From assembly GCA_946616535.1 (NCBI GenBank), contig CAMOJA010000032.1, positions 1 to 10,086 of the forward strand: DNA of 10,086 nucleotides, written 5' to 3'. Below are positions 5,660 to 10,086 of the stretch, one piece after another. Each line of letters begins with the position of its first letter. The first letter of the stretch is position 1. The stretch is from an uncultured Bacteroidales bacterium (GTDB taxonomy: Bacteria; Bacteroidota; Bacteroidia; Bacteroidales; Paludibacteraceae). The notes beneath the pieces are model-generated. The model was not told the DNA's origin. It saw nothing but the letters and a program-made list of their open reading frames with translations, and ran no database searches. A program made the translations under genes and the position numbers.

Positions 5660-6202
5660 TTACTTTTTAAACGGTAAACCAAACTCACGCAGGAGTGCGA
5701 AGCCCTCCTCATCGGTTTTAGCTGTGGTAACGAACGTGATGTTCATACCCAGCAGTTTGGTGATGTTATCAATGTTAATTTCAGGGAAGATGATCTGCTC
5801 GGTGATACCCAAGGTATAGTTACCACGGCCGTCCATCTTGTTCTCGATACCTTTGAAGTCGCGGATACGCGGCAGAGCTACGCGAACGAGACGCTCGAGG
5901 AACTCATACATCTGCTGCCCGCGGAGGGTAACGCGAACGCCGATCGGCATTTGCTTACGAACCTTGAAGTTAGCGATATCTTTCTTCGAAACAGTTGCGA
6001 CTGCTTTCTGACCAGCGATAGCGGTCATCTCCTGGAGAGCGACCTCGATGATCTTCTTGTCAGCTACAGCCTCGCCCAGACCCTGGTTGAGGACGATCTT
6101 CTGGAGTTTCGGGCACTGCATGACAGTAGTGTAGTTGAACTCCTTCATCAGGATAGGCACGATGCGCTCCTGATAGTCTTGTTTCAAACTTGCTGTATTC
6201 AT
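5660..6202 (-). CDS. rplE: 50S ribosomal protein L5 (uL5)
   Basis: The product has 180 residues, the usual length. L5 binds 5S rRNA in the central protuberance and contacts the P-site tRNA and S13 across the subunit bridge. Conserved parts are [15 protein letters not shown] (36-50), the [11 protein letters not shown] segment (60-70), [11 protein letters not shown] (85-95), [10 protein letters not shown] (110-119) and FPEINID (139-145), ending in [18 protein letters not shown]. Only 2 nt separate it from the rplX stop (TAA GT ATG), so translational coupling is likely. AAGGAG, encoded inside the last codons of rplX, stands 8 nt before the ATG. It lies 8 nt before rpsN. No abnormal residue was noticed. 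Confidence 0.98.
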   Translation of the reverse strand: MNTASLKQDYQERIVPILMKEFNYTTVMQCPKLQKIVLNQGLGEAVADKKIIEVALQEMTAIAGQKAVATVSKKDIANFKVRKQMPIGVRVTLRGQQMYEFLERLVRVALPRIRDFKGIENKMDGRGNYTLGITEQIIFPEINIDNITKLLGMNITFVTTAKTDEEGFALLREFGLPFKK

Positions 6203-6204
6203 AC

Positions 6205-6513
6205 TTAGATCTCCTTACCGGTTTTTTTAGATACACGAACGAGCTTGCCATCCTTCTTCACACGGCCAACGCGAACCGGTTTGCCGTTCTCAACGGGGTT
6301 GAGGTTGGAGATATGGATAGGAGCTTCCTGTTTAACGATTCCGCCTTGCGGATTCTTTGCGTTGGGCTTGGTACTCTTGGATACCATGTTGACGCCTTCT
6401 ACGATAGCGCGTTGCTTGTCAACGATCACTTCCAGCACACGGCCGGTCTGACCCTTCGAAGCACCTGCGTTTACATAAACGGTGTCACCCTTTTTGATAT
6501 GAAGTTTTGCCAT
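6205..6513 (-). CDS. rplX: 50S ribosomal protein L24 (uL24)
   Basis: The product has 102 residues. L24 is an early assembly initiator that binds the 5' domain of 23S rRNA near the exit tunnel. The N-terminal KOW domain runs over about residues 4-36: [20 protein letters not shown], then GRVLEVI. A conserved NMVSKSTKP segment (42-50) and the [20 protein letters not shown] block (54-73) follow, a pattern I recognise from Bacteroidota. The C terminus is short, KKTGKEI. It lies 20 nt after rplN and almost abuts rplE (2 nt). The leader CAATTACAAAA before the ATG has no Shine-Dalgarno sequence. Complete. Confidence 0.97.
   Translation of the reverse strand: MAKLHIKKGDTVYVNAGASKGQTGRVLEVIVDKQRAIVEGVNMVSKSTKPNAKNPQGGIVKQEAPIHISNLNPVENGKPVRVGRVKKDGKLVRVSKKTGKEI
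6211..6216 (-). promoter_or_regulatory. Shine-Dalgarno-like AAGGAG of rplE
   Basis: AAGGAG occurs within the Lys-Glu codons at the end of rplX, 8 nt before the rplE ATG. Because those codons are part of the L24 C terminus, the match may be incidental. Its spacing would suit a functional ribosome-binding site. Confidence 0.5.
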
Positions 6514-6533
6514 TTTTGTAATTGTTTAGATGA

Positions 6534-6899
6534 TTAGAGCACTTCAGGTGCCAGAGAAATAATTTTCATGTTTGTTTGACGCAGCTCACGAGCCACCGGA
6601 CCGAAGATACGGCTGCCGCGGAGTTCACCGGCGTTGTTGACCAACACGCATGCGTTGTCATCAAAGCGGATGTAACTTCCGTCTGCACGACGTACCTCTT
6701 TCTTCGTGCGCACTACGATAGCACGGCTAACCGTACCGTCCTTCATGTCACTCGAAGGGATAACGCCCTTAACGGCTACTACGATAGTATCGCCGAGGCT
6801 TGCGTAACGCTTCTTGGTACCACCAAGAACGCGGATCACCAGTGCCTGCTTTGCACCGCTGTTGTCACATACTGTGAGACGAGATTCTTGCTGTACCAT
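6534..6899 (-). CDS. rplN: 50S ribosomal protein L14 (uL14)
   Basis: The product has 121 residues, the usual length. L14 is a small beta-barrel protein on the subunit interface that forms bridges to 16S rRNA and neighbours the factor-binding site. It begins [17 protein letters not shown] and carries the L14 signature over about 59-87 (RAIVVRT, then [15 protein letters not shown]). The ending [11 protein letters not shown] and then [10 protein letters not shown] is classical. It starts only 2 nt after the rpsQ stop (TAA TT ATG), so coupled translation is likely. It precedes rplX by 20 nt. No anomaly was seen. Confidence 0.98.
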   Translation of the reverse strand: MVQQESRLTVCDNSGAKQALVIRVLGGTKKRYASLGDTIVVAVKGVIPSSDMKDGTVSRAIVVRTKKEVRRADGSYIRFDDNACVLVNNAGELRGSRIFGPVARELRQTNMKIISLAPEVL

Positions 6900-6901
6900 A
6901 A

Positions 6902-7156
6902 TTACTTAGCCCTTTCGATAATTTGAGTTAAACGCCAACGCACGGTCTTGCTCAGAGGACGGGTCTCCATGATGCGTACGGTATCGCCGATACCAGCCTC
7001 ATTCTTCTCGTCATGAACATGGAACTTGCGAGTTTTATTGACAAACTTGCCATAGATGGGGTGTTTCTCTTTCCAACGGACAGCGACCACGATGGTCTTC
7101 TCCATCTTATTGGAAACAACTACGCCCACGCGCTCTTTTCTAAGATTTCTTTCCAT
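6902..7156 (-). CDS. rpsQ: 30S ribosomal protein S17 (uS17)
   Basis: The product has 84 residues, the usual length. S17 is an OB-fold primary binder of the 16S 5' domain, important for early 30S assembly. Visible landmarks are [19 protein letters not shown] (6-24), KHPIYGKFV (31-39), and the signature [18 protein letters not shown] (57-74). It lies 15 nt after rpmC and 2 nt before rplN, in the order universal in bacterial S10/spc groups. The start is preceded by AAAAAACGACAAAGACA, a purely A-rich leader. Complete, with no unusual feature. Confidence 0.98.
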   Translation of the reverse strand: MERNLRKERVGVVVSNKMEKTIVVAVRWKEKHPIYGKFVNKTRKFHVHDEKNEAGIGDTVRIMETRPLSKTVRWRLTQIIERAK

Positions 7157-7171
7157 TGTCTTTGTCGTTTT

Positions 7172-7366
7172 TTACTTGTTAATTTCTCTTGCACGTAACT
7201 CCGTTGCAAGGCGAGCGATATTGCGACGCGCAGCCTTAATCTGCAACGGATTATCGAGCGGAGAAATACTGTGATTTAACTTCATACGCACCAGGGCCTC
7301 TTTCTCTGCAGCGAGACGCTCCTGGAGCTCTTGAGTTGTTAATTCTTTAATTTCTGCTGTTTTCAT
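7172..7366 (-). CDS. rpmC: 50S ribosomal protein L29 (uL29)
   Basis: The product has 64 residues, the usual length. L29 is a helical hairpin protein at the polypeptide exit, next to L23, where trigger factor and SRP dock. The predicted long helices are about 8-33 (TTQELQERLAAEKEALVRMK) and 39-62 (LQIKAARRNIARLATELRAR), with a short loop including SPLDNP between them. The signature NPLQIKAARRNIARL (39-53) matches the family. It lies 9 nt after rplP and 15 nt before rpsQ. AAGGATT precedes the ATG but is too close to serve as a typical Shine-Dalgarno sequence. Complete. Confidence 0.97.
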   Translation of the reverse strand: MKTAEIKELTTQELQERLAAEKEALVRMKLNHSISPLDNPLQIKAARRNIARLATELRAREINK

Positions 7367-7375
7367 AATCCTTAA

Positions 7376-7807
7376 TTATGCATTTTGTGTTGCGTCGTAA
7401 TCGCGTCTTACGACAAATTTAGTGGTTACAGGCAGTTTCTGAGCAGCGAGACGAAGTGCCTCTTTAGCTACATCGTAGCTTACGCCCTCTACCTCGAAGA
7501 TGATACGACCGGGCTCCAATGGTACTACGAATCCTTCCGGAGCACCTTTACCTTTACCCATACGGACATCCAACGGTTTCTTCGTGATCGGTTTGTCCGG
7601 GAATACGCGGATCCAAACCTGACCTTGACGTTGCATATAACGGGTAACGGCGATACGGGCAGCCTCGATTTGACGACCGGTCAACCATACGGTACCCAAG
7701 CTCTTGATACCGAACGAACCGAATGCCAACTCCTGACCGCGGTGAGCGAAACCTTTGATGCGGCCTTTTTGGCAACGGCGGAATTTAGTTTTCTTAGGTT
7801 GTAACAT
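7376..7807 (-). CDS. rplP: 50S ribosomal protein L16 (uL16)
   Basis: The product has 143 residues. L16 is a late-assembly protein near the A site and peptidyl-transferase centre, helping position the A-site tRNA. It starts [11 protein letters not shown] and contains [18 protein letters not shown] (19-36), [17 protein letters not shown] (46-62) and [18 protein letters not shown] (77-94). Arg82 in VRMGKGKG corresponds to the arginine hydroxylated in E. coli L16. The C terminus [13 protein letters not shown] is slightly extended. It starts 27 nt after rpsC and lies 9 nt before rpmC. No Shine-Dalgarno sequence is visible (leader TAGATTAGAAC). Complete. Confidence 0.98.
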   Translation of the reverse strand: MLQPKKTKFRRCQKGRIKGFAHRGQELAFGSFGIKSLGTVWLTGRQIEAARIAVTRYMQRQGQVWIRVFPDKPITKKPLDVRMGKGKGAPEGFVVPLEPGRIIFEVEGVSYDVAKEALRLAAQKLPVTTKFVVRRDYDATQNA

Positions 7808-7834
7808 GGTTCTAATCTACAAATCGGTTAAACA

Positions 7835-8572
7835 TTATTGTTTTTTGTTGCGGCGGAAGCCCTTGCGGTCTCCACGGTTGTCACGGCGATCCATGCCGGG
7901 ACGACCTGCTTCTTGCTTCTGCGAGAAGTTAGGAGCCAAGTCCTTCTTGCCATACACTTCTCCACGGCAGATCCATACCTTTACGCCGATTACACCCACT
8001 TTGGTGATAGCACCTACGTGGCAGTAGTCGATGTCAGCGCGGAGTGTATGCAGCGGGGTACGACCCTCTTTGTACATCTCCTTGCGAGCCATCTCGGCTC
8101 CGTTCAAACGGCCGGATACCTGAATCTTGATACCCTCAGCGCCCATACGCATGGTGCTCTGGATAGCCATCTTAACGGCACGACGATAAGCGATCTTGCC
8201 TTCCAGCTGACGAGCGATCTTGTTGGCTACGATGGTAGCGTCCAACTCGGGGCGTTTAACCTCGAAGATGTTGATCTGAACGTCCTGCTTGGTGATCTTC
8301 TGGAGTTCCTTCTTCAATTTGTCAACCTCTTCTCCACCTTTTCCGATGATATAACCGGGGCGAGCGGTGCAGATAGTAACAGTCACAAGTTTCAGAGTTC
8401 TTTCGATAACGATACGGCTGATACTTGCCTCTGCGAGACGAGCGTTGAGGTACTCGCGGATCTTGCTGTCCTCAAGCAACGTATCGCCGTAATTCTTGCC
8501 TCCAAACCAGTTGGAGTCCCAACCGCGGACAATGCCCAGACGGTTAGCAATAGGATTAATTTTCTGTCCCAT
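7835..8572 (-). CDS. rpsC: 30S ribosomal protein S3 (uS3)
   Basis: The product has 245 residues. S3 sits at the mRNA entry pore and has RNA-helicase activity together with S4 and S5. The N-terminal part starts [21 protein letters not shown] type-II KH domain covers about 40-110 with the GxxG loop at GKGG (77-80, in [10 protein letters not shown]). The C-terminal S3 domain spans about 115-205 ([14 protein letters not shown] at 152-165; [13 protein letters not shown] at 193-205). After residue 208 there is a basic Arg/Lys/Asp/Gly-rich tail of nearly 40 residues, probably disordered, such as I know from Bacteroidota S3. It starts 9 nt after rplV. Complete. Confidence 0.98.
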   Translation of the reverse strand: MGQKINPIANRLGIVRGWDSNWFGGKNYGDTLLEDSKIREYLNARLAEASISRIVIERTLKLVTVTICTARPGYIIGKGGEEVDKLKKELQKITKQDVQINIFEVKRPELDATIVANKIARQLEGKIAYRRAVKMAIQSTMRMGAEGIKIQVSGRLNGAEMARKEMYKEGRTPLHTLRADIDYCHVGAITKVGVIGVKVWICRGEVYGKKDLAPNFSQKQEAGRPGMDRRDNRGDRKGFRRNKKQ

Positions 8573-8581
8573 GGTTAAAAA

Positions 8582-8989
8582 TTACTTTTCAGCGTTAGTA
8601 TCTTTGGTATCTACAAATATTGTAACGTGGTTGGAACGTTTGCGGATACGATAAGCACGACCCTGAGGAGCGGGAAGCATACGCTTGATCGACATACCGC
8701 CGTCAACCATGATTTTCGTTACATAGAGAGTTTCGTCCTCTGCTTTCTTACCGGTTTTTACTTCCCAGTTAGCGATAGCAGATTTCAGGAGCTTCTCGAG
8801 CGCGCGGCTTGCCTCACGTGTGGAGAAATGCAGCGCACCGAGTGCACGATTCACTTCCATGCCGCGAACCATGTCTGCTACGAGACGCATTTTGCGCGGG
8901 CTGGTAGGAATGTTATTTGCTTTGGCAAAATACTGCTCTTTGCGAGCGGCTTTCATTGCCTCAGCGCTGTTATGTTTTCTTGCACCCAT
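8582..8989 (-). CDS. rplV: 50S ribosomal protein L22 (uL22)
   Basis: The product has 135 residues. L22 reaches from the surface near the exit into the narrow part of the nascent-peptide tunnel through a long beta-hairpin. The N-terminal extension [18 protein letters not shown], longer than in E. coli, is typical of Bacteroidota. The core includes [18 protein letters not shown] (27-44) and [16 protein letters not shown] (61-76). The hairpin spans about 92-122, with [17 protein letters not shown] at 102-118; this is the part where macrolide-resistance changes occur in other bacteria. No insertion or deletion is evident there. It lies 40 nt after rpsS and 9 nt before rpsC. Complete. Confidence 0.98.
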   Translation of the reverse strand: MGARKHNSAEAMKAARKEQYFAKANNIPTSPRKMRLVADMVRGMEVNRALGALHFSTREASRALEKLLKSAIANWEVKTGKKAEDETLYVTKIMVDGGMSIKRMLPAPQGRAYRIRKRSNHVTIFVDTKDTNAEK

Positions 8990-9029
8990 TTTAATCTGGA
9001 ATTTTAAATGTTAATTGGATTTCAATGGA

Positions 9030-9299
9030 TTACTTCTTGTTATTGCCCGAGTGACCACGGAAGGTACGGGTCGGAGCGAACTCGCCCAGTTTGTGACCAA
9101 CCATGTTCTCCGTTACATAAACAGGAATGAACTTGTTTCCATTGTGAACTGCGATTGTGTGACCTACAAAGTCAGGGGAGATCATAGATGCGCGGCTCCA
9201 AGTCTTGACAACTTCTTTCTTGCCGGACTCATTCATAGCCAACACCTTGTCTTCCAACTTAACGTTGATAAACGGTCCTTTTTTCAATGAACGACTCAT
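9030..9299 (-). CDS. rpsS: 30S ribosomal protein S19 (uS19)
   Basis: The product has 89 residues, the usual length. S19 is a head protein that partners with S13 and contributes to intersubunit bridging and A-site tRNA contacts. It begins [19 protein letters not shown]. It carries the family core [20 protein letters not shown] (32-51) followed by [20 protein letters not shown] (52-71), and ends [18 protein letters not shown]. It starts 23 nt after rplB and lies 40 nt before rplV, the canonical rplB-rpsS-rplV order. The leader ATTAAAGTCACATTAACATT has no Shine-Dalgarno sequence. Complete. Confidence 0.98.
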   Translation of the reverse strand: MSRSLKKGPFINVKLEDKVLAMNESGKKEVVKTWSRASMISPDFVGHTIAVHNGNKFIPVYVTENMVGHKLGEFAPTRTFRGHSGNNKK

Positions 9300-9322
9300 A
9301 ATGTTAATGTGACTTTAATAGG

Positions 9323-10086
9323 TTATTTTTTACGTCTTTCTATAATGTACTGGTTGCTCTGGTTCTTCGGGTGACGTGTCTTGTATCCCTTAGCGAGCAG
9401 ACCCTTACGGCTTCTCGGATGACCACCGGACTGACGGCCTTCACCACCACCCATCGGGTGATCTACAGGGTTCATAACGACACCACGGTTGCGCGGACGA
9501 CGACCCAGCCAACGGCTGCGACCTGCCTTACCGCTCTTCTCCAAAGCGTGATCACTGTTTCCTACTACACCAACTGTAGCCTTGCATGCTGCGAGCACCT
9601 TACGAAGCTCACCGGAAGGCAACTTGATGATAGCGTACTTGTCCTCACGGCTGCTCAACTGAGCGAACGTACCTGCCGAGCGTACCATAGAGGCACCTTG
9701 ACCCGGGCGAAGCTCGATGTTGTGAATCAGCGTTCCCAGAGGAATTGCAGACATAGGCAGTGCATTGCCTACTTCAGGAGCAGCATTCTCTCCCGACATT
9801 ACAGTTTGACCTACTTGCAGTCCATTCGGTGCAAGGATATAGCGCTTCTCTCCGTCAGCGTAGAACAACAGAGCGATACGAGCACTACGGTTCGGATCGT
9901 ACTCAATAGTCTTTACTACTGCGGGAACACCATCTTTATTGCGCTTGAAGTCAATTACGCGATACTTCTGTTTGTGACCACCGCCGATGTAACGCATTGT
10001 CATCTTTCCGACGTTGTTACGACCACCGGTCTTGGTCTTACCAAACACAAGCGATTTCTCAGGAGCGCTCGCGGTAATTGTCTCGA
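9323..10086 (-). CDS. rplB: 50S ribosomal protein L2 (uL2), N terminus cut by window edge
   Basis: The frame stays open to the right edge, giving 253 residues plus two bases of an earlier codon. Full-length L2 is near 274 residues, so about 21 N-terminal residues are missing. L2 is required for subunit association and lies close to the peptidyl-transferase centre. A GTG at 10046-10048 is an internal Val, not the start, because upstream codons read [16 protein letters not shown], which matches L2. Conserved parts are [20 protein letters not shown] near the visible start and [14 protein letters not shown] near the C terminus. The functionally important first His of that motif (H229 of mature E. 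coli L2) is present. The second His of DHPH is Met, as I recall for Bacteroidota. It precedes rpsS by 23 nt. Confidence 0.97.
   Translation of the reverse strand, partial: ETITASAPEKSLVFGKTKTGGRNNVGKMTMRYIGGGHKQKYRVIDFKRNKDGVPAVVKTIEYDPNRSARIALLFYADGEKRYILAPNGLQVGQTVMSGENAAPEVGNALPMSAIPLGTLIHNIELRPGQGASMVRSAGTFAQLSSREDKYAIIKLPSGELRKVLAACKATVGVVGNSDHALEKSGKAGRSRWLGRRPRNRGVVMNPVDHPMGGGEGRQSGGHPRSRKGLLAKGYKTRHPKNQSNQYIIERRKK

Noticed and set aside
10046..10048. GTG as a start codon for rplB
   Set aside because: The frame continues upstream with L2-like residues ([13 protein letters not shown]), so this is an internal valine in a gene cut by the window edge.

Overview
The window is a dense ribosomal-protein block read entirely on the minus strand. 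It covers the 3' part of an S10 operon, the whole spc operon and the first codons of the alpha operon. In transcription order (right to left) the genes are rplB (5' end cut by the window), rpsS, rplV, rpsC, rplP, rpmC, rpsQ, rplN, rplX, rplE, rpsN, rpsH, rplF, rplR, rpsE, rpmD, rplO, secY, map, infA, rpmJ and rpsM (only its first 17 codons). There are 22 genes, and two of them (rpmD, rpmJ) are short. No mobile element, CRISPR array, tRNA or rRNA was seen.

The organism is most likely a member of the Bacteroidota, probably order Bacteroidales. The reasons are the secY-map-infA-rpmJ-rpsM order without adk, the DHPM variant of the L2 signature, a long basic tail on S3, an 89-residue zinc-free S14, a 38-residue zinc-free L36, and A/T-rich start regions that mostly lack Shine-Dalgarno sequences. 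Base composition is moderate (roughly half G+C by eye). TTA, CTA and TCA codons are avoided so strongly that very long antisense reading frames appear. I cannot name a genus from this window.

Region by region: 5382-10086 encodes L2, S19, L22, S3, L16, L29, S17, L14, L24, L5 and S14, with gaps of 2 to 40 nt. At 5212-5381 there is a 170-nt break, the longest non-coding stretch in the window. It holds three tandem copies of an 11-bp unit inside the loop of a long imperfect hairpin, plus alternative inverted repeats. 126-5211 encodes S8, L6, L18, S5, L30, L15, the SecY translocon channel, methionine aminopeptidase, IF-1 and L36, again tightly packed. A 74-nt gap then precedes rpsM.

Together the genes supply proteins of both ribosomal subunits, an initiation factor, the enzyme that trims N-terminal methionine from new proteins, and the membrane channel that receives secretory proteins from the ribosome. 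The most unusual feature is the structured 170-nt region just before rpsH. In E. coli S8 represses its own operon, so a cis-acting RNA control element is one hypothesis, and a dispersed repeat is another. A second oddity is a near-perfect Shine-Dalgarno sequence before rplF in a lineage that rarely uses them.
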